Of a stretch of DNA of 64,000 bases, positions 11,346 through 23,540 are shown piece by piece. Every line of letters starts with the position of its first letter. The stretch's first letter is position 1. The stretch lies in contig NZ_CP082269.1 in the NCBI RefSeq assembly GCF_019880405.1, positions 3,968,001 through 4,032,000 of the forward strand, written 5' to 3'. Position numbers and translations under genes: made by a program. The DNA comes from Enterobacter sp. C2. Lineage in GTDB: Bacteria > Pseudomonadota > Gammaproteobacteria > Enterobacterales > Enterobacteriaceae. The notes beneath the pieces were generated by a model. That model saw only the letters and a list, made by a program, of their open reading frames with translations, was not told the origin of the DNA and ran no database searches.

Positions 11346-11662
11346 TGGAAGACTTAGAAACAACAATCATGGAACTGCTGGTCAACGCAGGCGCGGCACG
11401 TAGCGCTGCCCTGACGGCATTACAGATGGCACGCAAAGGTGAATTTGACGAAGCCGAAAAGGCAATGGAAGAGTCGCGCGAATATGTTAAGCATGCGCAC
11501 ACCATCCAGACCCAGCTGATAGGCCTGGACGAAGGCGTGGGCAAACTGCCGGTTAACCTGATCACCGTTCACTCTCAGGATCACCTGATGAATGCGATGG
11601 TGATTCAGGATCTGGCCGGGGATATGATCGAGCTTTACCGACGACTGCCAGCCATACAGTAA
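11345..11662 (+). CDS. PTS lactose/cellobiose-type EIIA subunit, orphan
   Basis: This 105-residue protein is a IIA subunit of the Lac family, a trimeric helical phosphocarrier that takes phosphate from HPr. The phospho-histidine motif VHSQDHLM is present, with His76 aligning to ChbA His89 and Asp79 to the trimer metal ligand. It is translationally coupled to the IIB gene (TAATG). No transporter subunit follows; a REP element and a divergent-in-function regulator come next. The function is therefore open, although the active residues are intact. Confidence 0.9.
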   Translation: MEDLETTIMELLVNAGAARSAALTALQMARKGEFDEAEKAMEESREYVKHAHTIQTQLIGLDEGVGKLPVNLITVHSQDHLMNAMVIQDLAGDMIELYRRLPAIQ

Positions 11663-11673
11663 CTATGGTGTTT

Positions 11674-11705
11674 GTAGGCCGGATAAGCGCAGCGCCATCC
11701 GGCAA
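11674..11705. repeat. REP (palindromic unit) element
   Basis: The sequence GTAGGCCGGATAAGCGCAGC followed by GCCATCCGGCAA is a typical enterobacterial REP: GCCGGAT pairs with ATCCGGC around a variable loop. It lies 12 bases after the IIA stop, where such elements usually protect mRNA 3' ends. Confidence 0.85.
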
Positions 11706-11798
11706 TTCTTTACTGCCAAAAGTGGTAACGTGTTTTATGGCCAGATTTATGGCACAACATAGCATCAAAGCACGTTTATAAATCCACACAGGTAGCCT

Positions 11799-12863
11799 AT
11801 GCCCGCTGTTCCGCTCCCCTTTTTGACCTTCGTTATTTTGCTCATGTTGCTGACGAAGGTTTGCCTGCAGCGTGGATACGGCTACCGTAGCACCGCCACG
11901 TTTATCGCCGGCTGCGCTCTGTTGGTATTGATGTCGGCCCTGCGCTGGCAGTTCGATGCCCTCTACCTGCGCCAGATCCAGTCCATTGTTGCTATCGCCC
12001 TGCCTCCTCTGGCCTGGCGCTGCTTTGCCCGGTTAACGGAACGCAGTGGCAGACAGAAATTAGCGATATGCCTCATCCCCTCTGCCATTGCGCTGGGACT
12101 AAACCTTGTTGCGCCTGCCACCACCGATGCGGTGCTGATGGCGCTGTACGTCGGCTATGGCTGCACACTTATTGGCACGGCATATCAGGGGCCGGATGCG
12201 TTTATCTTTAGCCGCCTGAATGATGCAGGCCCGGCGGCACGCATGGCATTTCTGGCAGGCAGCTTTCTCTGCTTTTCCGGCCTGACCGATCTGGCTATCG
12301 CGGTGGATTTCAGTTTTTACCAGGGCCACCAGGCCCCTCAGCTGGTGGCACTCTCGCAGGCGATCCTGCTGCCGTTTATCTGTCTGGCGATTATCTATAA
12401 CGGGAAAAACGTGCCTCCCGATGAAGGCATACCCGCGACTGAATCCCAGAATAATAGCGAGGCGTTAGCCCTGCTCTGCCAGCGCGTTGAGGCACGCCTC
12501 TGCGAGCAGAGCCTCTACCTTAGCCCCGATCTGACGCTCAACACGCTGGCACGCAGGATGGGTATCCCGGCCCGACAGATTTCGCAGGCGGTGAACCAGA
12601 CGCAGGGCTGCAACGTCTCCCAGTGGATCAACCGCTTTCGCATTCACCACGCCCAACGGCAATTGCTCGCTACCGATGCCTCGGTTACGGAGATCATGCT
12701 CGAGGCTGGCTTTGCAACTAAATCCAATTTCAACCGGGAATTTACCCGTATCAGCGGGATGAGCCCAACCGAGTATCGCCGCTCCGCGGAGGAAGCGCTA
12801 ACGCCTGCTGTAGAAACGCGTCCATCTCGTCAGCAAGGTGCTGATGGATATCGCTGCGGCTAA
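11799..12863 (+). CDS. Membrane-anchored AraC-family regulator
   Basis: This 354-residue protein has two parts. Residues 1 to about 205 form six or seven hydrophobic segments (for example LPFLTFVILLMLLTKVCL and AILLPFICLAII). Residues about 225-335 are an AraC-type double helix-turn-helix: LTLNTLARRMGIPARQIS, then VTEIMLEAGFATKSNFNREF and the GMSPTEYR ending. Such proteins are presumed to sense a signal at the membrane and bind DNA while tethered, but no ligand or target is evident here. The ATG follows CACAGGTAGCCT, a usable ribosome binding site. Its last 113 bases overlap the end of the convergent hydrolase gene. The neighbouring hydrolase and PTS pair are candidate targets. The gene is absent from this place in E. 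coli. Confidence 0.85.
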   Translation: MPAVPLPFLTFVILLMLLTKVCLQRGYGYRSTATFIAGCALLVLMSALRWQFDALYLRQIQSIVAIALPPLAWRCFARLTERSGRQKLAICLIPSAIALGLNLVAPATTDAVLMALYVGYGCTLIGTAYQGPDAFIFSRLNDAGPAARMAFLAGSFLCFSGLTDLAIAVDFSFYQGHQAPQLVALSQAILLPFICLAIIYNGKNVPPDEGIPATESQNNSEALALLCQRVEARLCEQSLYLSPDLTLNTLARRMGIPARQISQAVNQTQGCNVSQWINRFRIHHAQRQLLATDASVTEIMLEAGFATKSNFNREFTRISGMSPTEYRRSAEEALTPAVETRPSRQQGADGYRCG

Positions 12864-13815
12864 CTGTGCCTCCATCCAGGCAAACGATCCCTTCTCCCGG
12901 CGCTTCCTGCTCAATCAGGGCCGCCGCACCGGGTTTGCATAGCTGCATAAAGCTAAAGTGCGTTGCCCCCTCTACGCGGATATAGCGTTGCCATGCCGCA
13001 GGAATAAACGCTGCAAGATGACCCGACTCCAGCCTGGCGGGTAGCGCATCGCTGTCGGCCTGTGCCGCCATAATCAGTACCGGGATACTTATCTGCTTCA
13101 GGCTCGCGGGCGTAAAGCCGCGCGCCAGTCCCAGATCGAGTGACACGACCGCTTTGATTCGCGGATCGCGGGCATCTTCAGCCAAATGTTCAGCCGCTAA
13201 GGGCTGGTCAATCCCAAGAGTGTGGAGCAGCTTGCAGCTCGACAGGTCAGGATGATTTTGGCAGTCAGCAATAAAACGGTCTGCAGCAAAACGCGCTCCG
13301 GCGAGCTCAAGTACGGTCCAACCGCCGAGTGAATGCCCTACCGCCGCAATGCGCGTGTTGTCTACCTCTCCGGCAAGCGCTGGGGCCGTCAATATTGCAT
13401 CCAACGTTCGTCGCAAATCCTGTGGGCGCTGCCAGAGCTGCTGCGCAGCTTTGGGGTTTCTATTATGCGTAGTGGTACCTGGGTGATCGACTGCTGCCAC
13501 GATATACCCCTGCGCACTCATACGCTGTGCCAGCCAGTTCAGGTTACGCCAGCTGCCGCCATAGCCATGAGAGATCAGCAGCAGGGGATGCTTGCCGGGT
13601 GCAGGTTTTGCATCGCGCAGCGCCTGGGTTCCGATGAACACAATATTGTCGCCCACCGAGGCGGGCATACCGCTTTGCAGCGTGGGATACCAGAGGGCAA
13701 CATTAAGTGGACGGTCGCTCTCTTTTTGTAGAGTGAGTTGGCGAAATGCTGTTTCGGCGTGCGCCATGCAGCCGATCAGCATGGTGAAAGTAAAAAGAAA
13801 AATACGCGGGAACAT
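12751..13815 (-). CDS. Secreted alpha/beta hydrolase (PAF-acetylhydrolase-like)
   Basis: This predicted 354-residue alpha/beta hydrolase resembles the platelet-activating-factor acetylhydrolase / dienelactone-hydrolase group. The N-terminus MFPRIFLFTFTMLIGCMAHA is a signal peptide ending in AHA, so it is probably periplasmic or exported. The oxyanion region LLLISHGYGG, the nucleophile elbow AVGHSLGG and a late catalytic His (GATHFSF) are visible. The substrate is unknown; small esters are likely. I chose the ATG at 13815, which follows AGGTG and starts the signal peptide; the frame extends 34 codons upstream. The 3' end runs 113 bases into the convergent AraC-type gene. Confidence 0.82.
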   Translation of the reverse strand: MFPRIFLFTFTMLIGCMAHAETAFRQLTLQKESDRPLNVALWYPTLQSGMPASVGDNIVFIGTQALRDAKPAPGKHPLLLISHGYGGSWRNLNWLAQRMSAQGYIVAAVDHPGTTTHNRNPKAAQQLWQRPQDLRRTLDAILTAPALAGEVDNTRIAAVGHSLGGWTVLELAGARFAADRFIADCQNHPDLSSCKLLHTLGIDQPLAAEHLAEDARDPRIKAVVSLDLGLARGFTPASLKQISIPVLIMAAQADSDALPARLESGHLAAFIPAAWQRYIRVEGATHFSFMQLCKPGAAALIEQEAPGEGIVCLDGGTVSRSDIHQHLADEMDAFLQQALALPPRSGDTRLGSSR

Positions 13816-13917
13816 AAAGGGCACCTGTTGAATGAAGACAGGCTGTATTGTGGGTTTTCTTCCTGTAGCGCGCGTCCTGAAACACGATCGAGGCCCTGGT
13901 CTGTGATTTTCAGGCAT

Positions 13918-13943
13918 AAAAAAACCCGCCGAAGCGGGTTTTT
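13918..13943. terminator. rpoC terminator (bidirectional)
   Basis: AAAACCCGC and GCGGGTTTTT form a strong hairpin with loop CGAA, with A's on one side and T's on the other. It ends the rplJL-rpoBC transcript on the minus strand and separates it from the accessory hydrolase gene. Confidence 0.88.
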
Positions 13944-13960
13944 ATTAGCGGAAAGCAGCG

Positions 13961-16900
13961 TTAGTCGTTGTCGGAACCGCCCAGGCCTGCGTTCAGCAGC
14001 TCTGCCAGGCTGGCAGAAGCGTCTTCAGCAGTCACCTGCGGTGCTGCCGGCAGTTCGCCAGCGGCACGACGGCGCATACGATCCTGGTGGTACGCATAAC
14101 CAGTACCGGCCGGGATCAGACGACCCACGATAACGTTCTCTTTCAGACCGCGCAGTTCGTCGCGTTTGCCCGCAACGGCTGCTTCGGTAAGCACACGAGT
14201 CGTCTCCTGGAACGATGCCGCGGAGATGAAGGACTCGGTTGCCAGAGACGCTTTGGTAATACCCAGCAGATCGCGAGCATAGGTTGCTGCGATTTTGCCG
14301 TTCGCTTCCAGATCGCGGTTGGCGATCTTGACGCGAGAGTATTCCACCTGCTCGCCTTCGAGGAAGTCGGAGCTTCCTGCGTTAGCAATGGTGGCTTTAC
14401 GCAGCATCTGACGCACGATAACTTCGATGTGCTTATCGTTGATCTTAACGCCCTGCAGACGGTAAACGTCCTGCACTTCGTTGGTGATGTAACGCGTAAC
14501 CGCGTGAACGCCACGAAGACGCAGAATGTCGTGCGGTGCTTCCGGACCGTCGGAAACCACGTCACCACGCTCTACACGCTCGCCTTCAAACACGTTGAGC
14601 TGACGCCATTTCGGGATCATCTCTTCGTACGGATCGCTACCGTCTAACGGCGTGATAACCAGACGACGTTTCCCTTTGGTCTCTTTACCGAAGGAGATGA
14701 TACCGCTGATTTCCGCCAGGATTGCTGGCTCTTTCGGACGACGCGCTTCGAACAGATCCGCAACGCGCGGCAGACCACCGGTGATATCTTTGGTACCGCT
14801 GGATTCCTGAGGAATACGCGCCAGAGCATCACCCGCACCGATCTGCACGCCATCTTCCAGCTGGACAATCGCTTTACCCGGCAGGAAGTACTGAGCCGGC
14901 ATATCGGTGCCCGGGATCAGAACGTCGTTACCGTTCGCATCAACGATTTTCAGCGCCGGACGCAGATCTTTACCACCCGCGGTACGTTCTGCAGAATCCA
15001 GAACCACCAGCGAGGAGAGACCGGTCAGTTCGTCGGTTTGACGAGTAATCGTCTGGCCGTCGATCATATCAGTGAAGCGGATGAAACCAGCCACTTCAGT
15101 GATTACCGGCATGGTGTGCGGATCCCAGTTTGCTACGGTCTCGCCGCCAGCAACCTGCTCGCCATCACCCTTGGCCATAACCGCACCGTAAGGCACTTTA
15201 TAGCTCTCTTTGGTACGACCGAACTCGTCGATCAGCTTCAGCTCGGTGTTACGGGAGGTTACCACCAGCTTACCGCTAGAGTTCACAACCGATTTCGCGT
15301 TGCTGAGCTTGATGCTACCTTTGTTTTTCACCTGGATGCTGGACTCAGCAGCCGCACGCGATGCCGCACCACCGATGTGGAACGTACGCATGGTCAGCTG
15401 TGTACCCGGCTCACCGATGGACTGTGCAGCGATAACGCCGATAGCCTCACCTTTGTTGATGATGTGGCCACGCGCCAGGTCACGACCGTAGCAGTGGGCA
15501 CACACACCAAAGTCGGTGTCACAGGATACAACGGAACGCACTTTCACAGAGTCAACGGAGTTCTCTTCCAACAGGTCACACATCTGCTCATGCAGCAGCG
15601 TGTTGCGTGGAACCAGAATGTCCGCCGTACCCGGCTTCAGGATATCTTCCGCAGTTACACGACCCAGAACGCGATCGCGCAGCGGCTCTTTAACGTCACC
15701 ACCCTCGATAACCGGGGTCATGGTGATGCCTTCCAGCGTGCCACAGTCATCTTCGGTAACAACCAGATCCTGCGCAACGTCAACCAGACGACGCGTCAGA
15801 TAACCGGAGTTTGCCGTTTTCAGTGCGGTATCCGCCAGACCTTTACGCGCACCGTGCGTGGAGATGAAGTACTGGAGTACGTTCAGACCTTCACGGAAGT
15901 TCGCGGTGATCGGCGTTTCGATGATGGAGCCATCCGGCTTCGCCATCAGACCACGCATACCTGCCAGCTGACGAATCTGTGCCGCAGAACCACGCGCACC
16001 GGAGTCGGCCATCATGTAGATGCTGTTGAAGGAGACCTGCTGCTCTTCTACGCCGTCACGGTTAATCACGGTTTCGGTTTGCAGGTTATCCATCATCGCT
16101 TTGGATACACGATCGTTCGCCGCAGCCCAGATATCGATAACTTTGTTGTAGCGTTCGCCAGCGGTTACCAGACCAGACTGGAACTGCTCCTGAATCTCAG
16201 CAACTTCAGCTTCTGCTTCGCTGATGATCTCGTATTTTTTCTCCGGGATGACCATGTCATCGATACCAACGGATGCACCTGAACGCGCTGCGTAAGCAAA
16301 GCCGGTGTACATCGTCTGATCCGCAAAAATAACGGTCGGTTTCAGGCCCAGAATGCGGTAACAGGTGTTCAGCATTTTGGAGATCGCTTTCTTGCCCAGC
16401 GCCTGGTTGACGATGGAGAAAGGCAGACCTTTCGGTACGATCATCCACAGAATGGCACGGCCAACGGTCGTGTCTTTAATGCTGGTTTTCGCAACGAACT
16501 CGCCGTTTTCATCTTTTTCATATTCGGTGATACGCACTTTAACGCGCGCATGCAGAGAGGCCAGGCCAGCGCGATAGATACGCTCGGCTTCTTTCGGGCC
16601 AGTCAGCACCATGCCTTCGCCTTTGGCGTTAACACAGTCACGGGTCATGTAGTACAGACCCAGTACAACGTCCTGAGACGGAACGATGATAGGTTCGCCG
16701 TTCGCCGGAGACAGAATGTTGTTGGTAGACATCATCAGCGCACGCGCTTCCAGCTGGGCTTCCAGCGTCAGCGGTACGTGAACAGCCATCTGGTCACCAT
16801 CGAAGTCGGCGTTGTATGCCGCACAAACTAGCGGGTGCAGCTGGATTGCTTTACCTTCGATCAGAACCGGCTCAAATGCCTGGATACCCAAACGGTGCAG

Positions 16901-18184
16901 GGTTGGTGCACGGTTCAGCAGTACCGGGTGTTCGCGGATCACTTCGTCCAGGATATCCCAAACGACAGCTTCTTCACGCTCAACCATCTTCTTAGCGGCT
17001 TTGATGGTGGTGGCCAGGCCACGCAGCTCCAGCTTGCCGTAGATGAACGGTTTGAACAGCTCCAGCGCCATTTTCTTCGGCAGGCCGCACTGATGCAGAC
17101 GCAGGTATGGACCTACGGTGATAACAGAACGACCAGAGTAGTCAACACGCTTACCGAGCAGGTTCTGACGGAAACGACCCTGCTTACCTTTGATCATATC
17201 GGCCAAAGATTTCAGCGGACGCTTGTTAGAGCCGGTGATGGCACGACCGCGACGGCCGTTATCCAGCAGGGCATCTACCGCTTCCTGCAGCATACGTTTT
17301 TCGTTACGTACGATGATGTCTGGCGCAGCCAGATCCAGCAGACGCTTCAGACGGTTGTTACGGTTGATCACGCGACGATACAGATCGTTCAGATCTGACG
17401 TAGCGAAACGACCGCCGTCCAGCGGTACCAGCGGACGCAGATCTGGCGGCAGAACCGGCAGAACGGTCAGGATCATCCACTCCGGCTTGTTGCCAGACTG
17501 TACGAACGCTTCCAGCAGCTTGATACGCTTGGTCAGCTTCTTACGCTTGGTTTCGGAGTTAGTTTCGTTCAGCTCTTCACGCAGCTGCTCGCACTCTTGC
17601 TCCAGATCCATGCTCTTCAGCAGGGCCTGGATAGCTTCCGCACCCATCTTCGCGTCGAACTCGTCACCGAACTCTTCCAGCGCGTCCAGATACTGCTCTT
17701 CAGTCAGGATCTGATGACGCTCCAGGTTGGTCATGCCGCCTTCGATAACCACATAGGATTCGAAGTACAGCACGCGCTCGATATCACGCAGGGGCATATC
17801 CAGCAGCAGACCGATACGGGACGGCAGCGATTTCAGGAACCAAATGTGGGCAGTCGGAGACGCCAGCTCGATGTGGCCCATGCGCTCACGACGCACTTTA
17901 GTCTGGGTCACTTCAACGCCGCACTTCTCACAGATCACACCACGGTGTTTCAGGCGCTTGTACTTACCGCACAGGCACTCGTAATCTTTTACTGGCCCGA
18001 AAATACGCGCACAGAAAAGGCCGTCACGCTCAGGTTTGAACGTACGGTAGTTAATGGTTTCCGGCTTTTTCACTTCACCGAAAGACCATGAACGGATCAT
18101 GTCTGGCGAAGCCAGAGCAATTTTGATCGCATCAAACTCTTCGGTTTTAGTCTGCGCTTTCAGAAACTTTAATAAATCTTTCAC
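13961..18184 (-). CDS. rpoC: RNA polymerase beta' subunit
   Basis: RpoC forms the catalytic clamp half of RNA polymerase. It has 1,407 residues, exactly the E. coli length. The zinc-binding [20 protein letters not shown] lies near the N-terminus, the catalytic Mg motif [12 protein letters not shown] is intact, and a second zinc region ([15 protein letters not shown]) lies in the C-terminal half. It follows rpoB by 76 bases on the same strand. No frame disruption is visible. Confidence 0.99.
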   Translation of the reverse strand: MKDLLKFLKAQTKTEEFDAIKIALASPDMIRSWSFGEVKKPETINYRTFKPERDGLFCARIFGPVKDYECLCGKYKRLKHRGVICEKCGVEVTQTKVRRERMGHIELASPTAHIWFLKSLPSRIGLLLDMPLRDIERVLYFESYVVIEGGMTNLERHQILTEEQYLDALEEFGDEFDAKMGAEAIQALLKSMDLEQECEQLREELNETNSETKRKKLTKRIKLLEAFVQSGNKPEWMILTVLPVLPPDLRPLVPLDGGRFATSDLNDLYRRVINRNNRLKRLLDLAAPDIIVRNEKRMLQEAVDALLDNGRRGRAITGSNKRPLKSLADMIKGKQGRFRQNLLGKRVDYSGRSVITVGPYLRLHQCGLPKKMALELFKPFIYGKLELRGLATTIKAAKKMVEREEAVVWDILDEVIREHPVLLNRAPTLHRLGIQAFEPVLIEGKAIQLHPLVCAAYNADFDGDQMAVHVPLTLEAQLEARALMMSTNNILSPANGEPIIVPSQDVVLGLYYMTRDCVNAKGEGMVLTGPKEAERIYRAGLASLHARVKVRITEYEKDENGEFVAKTSIKDTTVGRAILWMIVPKGLPFSIVNQALGKKAISKMLNTCYRILGLKPTVIFADQTMYTGFAYAARSGASVGIDDMVIPEKKYEIISEAEAEVAEIQEQFQSGLVTAGERYNKVIDIWAAANDRVSKAMMDNLQTETVINRDGVEEQQVSFNSIYMMADSGARGSAAQIRQLAGMRGLMAKPDGSIIETPITANFREGLNVLQYFISTHGARKGLADTALKTANSGYLTRRLVDVAQDLVVTEDDCGTLEGITMTPVIEGGDVKEPLRDRVLGRVTAEDILKPGTADILVPRNTLLHEQMCDLLEENSVDSVKVRSVVSCDTDFGVCAHCYGRDLARGHIINKGEAIGVIAAQSIGEPGTQLTMRTFHIGGAASRAAAESSIQVKNKGSIKLSNAKSVVNSSGKLVVTSRNTELKLIDEFGRTKESYKVPYGAVMAKGDGEQVAGGETVANWDPHTMPVITEVAGFIRFTDMIDGQTITRQTDELTGLSSLVVLDSAERTAGGKDLRPALKIVDANGNDVLIPGTDMPAQYFLPGKAIVQLEDGVQIGAGDALARIPQESSGTKDITGGLPRVADLFEARRPKEPAILAEISGIISFGKETKGKRRLVITPLDGSDPYEEMIPKWRQLNVFEGERVERGDVVSDGPEAPHDILRLRGVHAVTRYITNEVQDVYRLQGVKINDKHIEVIVRQMLRKATIANAGSSDFLEGEQVEYSRVKIANRDLEANGKIAATYARDLLGITKASLATESFISAASFQETTRVLTEAAVAGKRDELRGLKENVIVGRLIPAGTGYAYHQDRMRRRAAGELPAAPQVTAEDASASLAELLNAGLGGSDND

Positions 18185-18260
18185 GGATTTGCTCCCGTCG
18201 GAGTTAGCACAATCTGGTGCCGGGTATTACCCCAGCACCAGTGACCTGTTTGAGCGAGAG

Positions 18261-21200
18261 TTACTCGTCTTCCAGTTCGATGTTGATACCCAGCGAACGA
18301 ATCTCTTTCAACAGTACGTTGAAGGACTCAGGCATGCCCGGTTCCATCTGATGGTTGCCGTCCACGATGTTTTTATACATCTTGGTACGACCGTTCACAT
18401 CATCAGACTTAACGGTGAGCATTTCCTGCAGGGTGTATGCTGCGCCGTATGCTTCCAGCGCCCACACTTCCATCTCCCCGAAGCGCTGACCACCGAACTG
18501 CGCCTTACCACCCAGCGGCTGCTGAGTAACCAGGCTGTAAGAACCGGTAGAACGCGCGTGCATCTTGTCATCAACCAAGTGGTTCAGTTTCAGCATGTAC
18601 ATGTAGCCAACGGTAACCTGGCGCTCGAACTGCTCGCCGGTACGACCGTCGAACAGCGTGATCTGACCGGACGTCGGCAGGCCACCCAGCTGTAACAGCT
18701 CCTTGATTTCAGACTCTTTCGCACCGTCGAAGACCGGCGTTGCGATTGGCATACCTTTGCGCAGGTTTTCAGCCAGACGCAGAACTTCTTCATCGCTGAA
18801 GGTATTCAGGTCAACTTTCTGGCGAACGTCAGTGCCCAGATCGTACGCACGCTGGATGAACTCGCGCAGTTTCGCGACCTCTTCCTGCTGCTTCAGCATG
18901 GCGTTGATTTTCTCGCCGATGCCTTTCGCAGCCATACCCAGGTGGGTTTCGAGGATCTGACCAATGTTCATACGAGACGGTACGCCCAGCGGGTTCAGTA
19001 CGATGTCGACCGGCGTGCCGTTCTCATCGTAAGGCATATCTTCGATCGGGTTGATCTTAGAGATAACACCCTTGTTACCGTGACGACCCGCCATTTTATC
19101 ACCCGGCTGGATCTGACGTTTCACGGCCAGATACACTTTTACAATCTTCAGCACGCCCGGTGCCAGATCGTCGCCCTGAGTGATTTTGCGGCGTTTCGCT
19201 TCGAGTTTCTTCTCGAACTCGTGTTTCAGTTCGTCATACTGCTCAGCCAGCTGTTCCAGCTGATTCTGTTTCTCTTCGTCGGTCAGGCCCAGCTCCAACC
19301 AGCGGTCGCGCGGCAGTTTGTCGAGCTTCTCAGCTTCAACGCCACCGGATACCAGCACGGCATGGATACGGCTGAACAGGCCAGCTTCGAGGATCTGCAG
19401 TTCTTCAGACAGGTCTTTTTTCGCCTGCTTCAGCTGCATCTCTTCGATTTCCAGCGCACGTTTGTCTTTCTCTACGCCATCGCGAGTAAAGACCTGAACG
19501 TCGATAACCGTACCGGAAACACCGTTTGGTACGCGCAGAGAAGAGTCTTTAACGTCAGACGCTTTCTCACCGAAGATCGCACGCAGCAGCTTCTCTTCTG
19601 GAGTCAGCTGGGTTTCACCTTTCGGCGTTACCTTACCAACCAGAATGTCACCGCCGGTCACTTCCGCACCGATGTAAACGATACCGGATTCATCCAGTTT
19701 AGAGAGCGCAGCTTCACCCACGTTCGGGATGTCAGCGGTGATCTCTTCCGGCCCCAGCTTGGTGTCACGAGACACGCACGCCAGTTCCTGAATGTGGATG
19801 GTGGTGAAACGATCTTCCTGGACCACACGCTCGGAAACGAGGATGGAGTCTTCGAAGTTGTAACCATTCCACGGCATGAACGCTACGCGCATGTTCTGAC
19901 CCAGCGCCAGCTCACCGAGGTCGGTGGACGGGCCGTCTGCCAGCACGTCGCCACGTTCGATTGGCTCACCCAGAGAGACACACGGCATCTGGTTGATACA
20001 GGTGTTCTGGTTAGAACGGGTGTACTTGGTCAGGTTGTAGATGTCGATACCCGCTTCGCCCGGGTACATCTCATCATCGTTAACTTTGATAACGATACGG
20101 GACGCATCCACGTACTGAACGGTACCGCCACGTTTCGCCACCGCAGTAACACCGGAGTCAACGGCAACAGCACGTTCCATACCGGTACCTACCAGCGGCT
20201 TATCAGCGCGCAGGGTCGGAACCGCCTGACGTTGCATGTTCGCACCCATCAATGCACGGTTGGCGTCATCGTGTTCCAGGAACGGGATCAGGGACGCACC
20301 GACGGAAACCACCTGCTGGGTGGAAACGTCCATGTAGTCAACCTGGTCGTTGCTGAACAAGCTGGATTCGCCTTTGCTACGACAGGTAACGAGGTCATCA
20401 ACAAAGCGACCTTCTTCGTCCAGGTTGGTGTTCGCCTGGGCGATAACATAGTTACCCTCTTCGATAGCAGAGAGGTAGTGGATCTCGTCGGTCACAACGC
20501 CGTCGGTGACTTTACGGTACGGCGTCTCAAGGAAGCCATATTCGTTAGTCTGTGCATACACGGACAGGGAGTTGATCAGACCGATGTTCGGACCTTCAGG
20601 CGTTTCGATAGGACATACGCGACCGTAGTGGGTCGGGTGTACGTCTCGAACTTCAAAGCCTGCGCGCTCACGGGTCAGACCGCCCGGGCCCAGTGCAGAG
20701 ATACGACGCTTGTGCGTGATCTCAGACAGCGGGTTGTTCTGGTCCATAAACTGAGACAGCTGGCTGGAGCCAAAGAACTCTTTCACTGCCGCAGAGATCG
20801 GCTTGGCGTTGATCATATCCTGAGGCATCAGGGTATCGAGATCGCCCAGTGAGAGACGCTCTTTCACTGCACGCTCAACGCGGACCAGGCCAACGCGGAA
20901 CTGGTTTTCCGCCATTTCGCCTACGGAACGGATACGACGGTTGCCGAGGTGGTCGATATCATCCACTTCGCCAATACCGTTACGGATACCGATGAGCTTT
21001 TTCATCACCTGGATGATGTCATCTTTGCTCAGGATACCGGAACCTTCGATCTCGTCACGCAGCAGAGAACGGTTGAACTTCATACGACCAACCGCAGAGA
21101 GATCGTAGCGGTCTTCGGAGAAGAACAGGTTCTCGAACAGGCTTTCCGCTGCTTCACGGGTCGGCGGCTCACCAGGACGCATCATGCGGTAGATCTCTAC

Positions 21201-22289
21201 CAGCGCGCTCAGGCGATCGGTAGTTGGATCGACACGAATCGTTTCCGACATGTACGCGCCGTGATCCAGATCGTTGGTGAACAGCGTTTCAATACGTTTG
21301 TGACCGGACTGGCTCAGCTTAGCCAGCAGATCCAGAGACAGCTCCATGTTAGCCGGGCAGATCAGCTCGCCGGTGGAGGTATCAACGTAATCTTTTGCAG
21401 CCACTTTGCCCGCAATGTATTCAACCGGTACTTCGATGTGTTTGATCTCATCTTTTTCCAGCTGGCGAATGTGGCGCGCGGTAATACGGCGGCCTTTTTC
21501 GACATACACTTTGCCGTCGGCTTCGATATCAAACGAGGCGGTTTCGCCACGCAGACGCTCCGGGACCAGCTCCATCTGCAGCTTGTTGTCGCGGATTTCG
21601 AAAGTGACTTTTTCAAAGAACAGGTCAAGGATCTGCTCAGTGGTATAGTTCAGCGCGCGCAGGATGATGGTCGCAGGCAGCTTACGGCGACGGTCGATAC
21701 GCACGAACAGGTTGTCTTTCGGGTCAAACTCGAAGTCCAGCCAGGAGCCGCGGTAAGGAATGATGCGCGCGTTATACAGTACTTTACCTGAAGAGTGCGT
21801 TTTACCTTTGTCGCTGTCAAAGAATACGCCAGGACTACGGTGAAGCTGAGACACGATGACGCGCTCAGTACCGTTAATAACAAAGGTACCGTTATCGGTC
21901 ATGAGCGGAATTTCGCCCATGTAAACTTCTTGCTCTTTGATGTCTTTAACGGTGCCTTCCGGCGCTTCGCGCTCGTAGATCACCAGGCGCAGTTTTACGC
22001 GCAGCGGTGCCGAGTAGGTCACGCCGCGGATCTGGCACTCTTTCACATCAAAGACAGGCTCGCCCAGACGGTAGCTGACGTATTGCAGCTCGGAGTTACC
22101 GCTGTAGCTCGCGATCGGGAACACGGAACGAAACGCCGCTTCCAGACCATATTGTCCTTCAGGATCTTGCTCGATAAACTTCTGGAACGAGTCAAGCTGG
22201 ATAGAAAGGAGATAAGGAATGTCCAGTACTTGCGGACGCTTTCCAAAATCCTTACGAATACGTTTTTTCTCGGTATAGGAGTAAACCAT
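18261..22289 (-). CDS. rpoB: RNA polymerase beta subunit
   Basis: RpoB forms the other half of the active-site cleft and binds rifampicin. It has 1,342 residues as in E. coli. The rifampicin-cluster region ([19 protein letters not shown]) matches the E. coli wild type, with Asp516, His526 and Ser531 equivalents unchanged, so no common resistance substitution is seen. The ATG follows TGAGGAACCCTA, a good ribosome binding site. It lies downstream of the attenuator after rplL. Confidence 0.99.
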   Translation of the reverse strand: MVYSYTEKKRIRKDFGKRPQVLDIPYLLSIQLDSFQKFIEQDPEGQYGLEAAFRSVFPIASYSGNSELQYVSYRLGEPVFDVKECQIRGVTYSAPLRVKLRLVIYEREAPEGTVKDIKEQEVYMGEIPLMTDNGTFVINGTERVIVSQLHRSPGVFFDSDKGKTHSSGKVLYNARIIPYRGSWLDFEFDPKDNLFVRIDRRRKLPATIILRALNYTTEQILDLFFEKVTFEIRDNKLQMELVPERLRGETASFDIEADGKVYVEKGRRITARHIRQLEKDEIKHIEVPVEYIAGKVAAKDYVDTSTGELICPANMELSLDLLAKLSQSGHKRIETLFTNDLDHGAYMSETIRVDPTTDRLSALVEIYRMMRPGEPPTREAAESLFENLFFSEDRYDLSAVGRMKFNRSLLRDEIEGSGILSKDDIIQVMKKLIGIRNGIGEVDDIDHLGNRRIRSVGEMAENQFRVGLVRVERAVKERLSLGDLDTLMPQDMINAKPISAAVKEFFGSSQLSQFMDQNNPLSEITHKRRISALGPGGLTRERAGFEVRDVHPTHYGRVCPIETPEGPNIGLINSLSVYAQTNEYGFLETPYRKVTDGVVTDEIHYLSAIEEGNYVIAQANTNLDEEGRFVDDLVTCRSKGESSLFSNDQVDYMDVSTQQVVSVGASLIPFLEHDDANRALMGANMQRQAVPTLRADKPLVGTGMERAVAVDSGVTAVAKRGGTVQYVDASRIVIKVNDDEMYPGEAGIDIYNLTKYTRSNQNTCINQMPCVSLGEPIERGDVLADGPSTDLGELALGQNMRVAFMPWNGYNFEDSILVSERVVQEDRFTTIHIQELACVSRDTKLGPEEITADIPNVGEAALSKLDESGIVYIGAEVTGGDILVGKVTPKGETQLTPEEKLLRAIFGEKASDVKDSSLRVPNGVSGTVIDVQVFTRDGVEKDKRALEIEEMQLKQAKKDLSEELQILEAGLFSRIHAVLVSGGVEAEKLDKLPRDRWLELGLTDEEKQNQLEQLAEQYDELKHEFEKKLEAKRRKITQGDDLAPGVLKIVKVYLAVKRQIQPGDKMAGRHGNKGVISKINPIEDMPYDENGTPVDIVLNPLGVPSRMNIGQILETHLGMAAKGIGEKINAMLKQQEEVAKLREFIQRAYDLGTDVRQKVDLNTFSDEEVLRLAENLRKGMPIATPVFDGAKESEIKELLQLGGLPTSGQITLFDGRTGEQFERQVTVGYMYMLKLNHLVDDKMHARSTGSYSLVTQQPLGGKAQFGGQRFGEMEVWALEAYGAAYTLQEMLTVKSDDVNGRTKMYKNIVDGNHQMEPGMPESFNVLLKEIRSLGINIELEDE

Positions 22290-22610
22290 TAGGGTTCCTC
22301 AGCTCGCTGACAAGTCGACCCATCTGCCCGACGACGGGGGCAGTTTGTGCAACACTATTTTGTTGACCGGAAAGTGGAGCACTTTCCGCAATGCTTGTTG
22401 CTATCACGCTTAAACCATTTCGTCGCGATTTACACAGTGCGCAGGCGCTGTCGCAATATATTAAGTCGTCGATAGAAACAAGCATTGTGAGGGAGATCAG
22501 TAGCCAAACAGTGTGAAACGCTACTAACACCCTACAGCGCAAAAAGGCTGGTGACTAAAAAGTCACCAGCCATCAGCCTAATTTCTCAGGCTGCAACCGG
22601 AAGGGTTGGC
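22290..22610 (-). promoter_or_regulatory. rplL-rpoB intergenic region with attenuator
   Basis: The gap of 321 bases holds no gene. Close to rplL it carries the attenuator hairpin described separately. The remaining 250 bases form the rpoB leader, which in E. coli contains an RNase III processing site. A complementary pair CACTTTCC/GGAAAGTG around 22369-22388 could be part of such a stem, but I cannot assign the cut site from sequence alone. Confidence 0.7.
22541..22571 (-). terminator. Partial terminator (attenuator) before rpoB
   Basis: On the minus strand an 11-bp perfect stem GGCTGGTGACT/AGTCACCAGCC with loop TTTT is followed by TTTTT. In E. coli the hairpin at this position stops most transcripts, keeping RpoBC levels below ribosomal protein levels. 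Confidence 0.9.
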
Positions 22611-22976
<366 letters not shown>

Positions 22977-23042
22977 TTAAATTGTTCCTGAATATCAGAA
23001 TAAGTTTATACGTAAGCAGATGCTTGATAAAGATAACTGCGA

Positions 23043-23540
23043 TTAAGCAGCTTCTTTCGCATCGCGTACAGCAGCCAGAGTGCGAACCAGTTTGCCTGCA
23101 GAGGCTTCTTTCATGGTTGCCATCAGGCGTGCAATTGCTTCTTCGTAGGTCGGCAGGGTTGCCAGGCGATCGATCTGCGATGCCGGGATCAACTCACCTT
23201 CAAAGGCTGCGGCTTTAACCTCAAATTTTGCATTCGCTTTCGCGAACTCTTTGAACAGACGAGCAGCAGCGCCCGGGTGTTCCATAGAGTATGCAATCAG
23301 GGTCGGACCAACAAACGTGTCTTTCAGGCACTCGAACTGAGTACCCTCAACGACGCGGCGCAGCAGGGTGTTACGAACAACACGCATGTAAACGCCAGCT
23401 TCACGACCTGCTTTACGCAGTTCAGTCATTTTGTCTACAGTAACGCCACGGGAATCCGCAACTACTGCAGACAGCGCGCCTTTGGCTACTTCGCTGACTT
23501 CAGCAACAATCGCTTGTTTGTCTTGAAGATTTAAAGCCAT
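23043..23540 (-). CDS. rplJ: 50S ribosomal protein L10
   Basis: L10 anchors L12 dimers to the 23S rRNA stalk base, and the L10-L12 complex represses its own mRNA. The ATG at 23540 ([15 protein letters not shown]) gives 165 residues as in E. coli and follows AGGAGCAAAGCTA; the open frame extends 11 codons further upstream. A long regulatory leader precedes it. Confidence 0.98.

Noticed and set aside
15038..20852. Long open frames on the plus strand opposite rpoC and rpoB (for example 414 codons at 15038-16282 and 636 codons at 18942-20852)
   Set aside because: They lie wholly antisense to conserved full-length rpoC and rpoB, their protein sequences show no family features, and their openness follows from the codon use of the real genes.
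18261..22289. Rifampicin-resistance substitution in rpoB
   Set aside because: The residues of the main rifampicin cluster match the E. coli wild type by eye.
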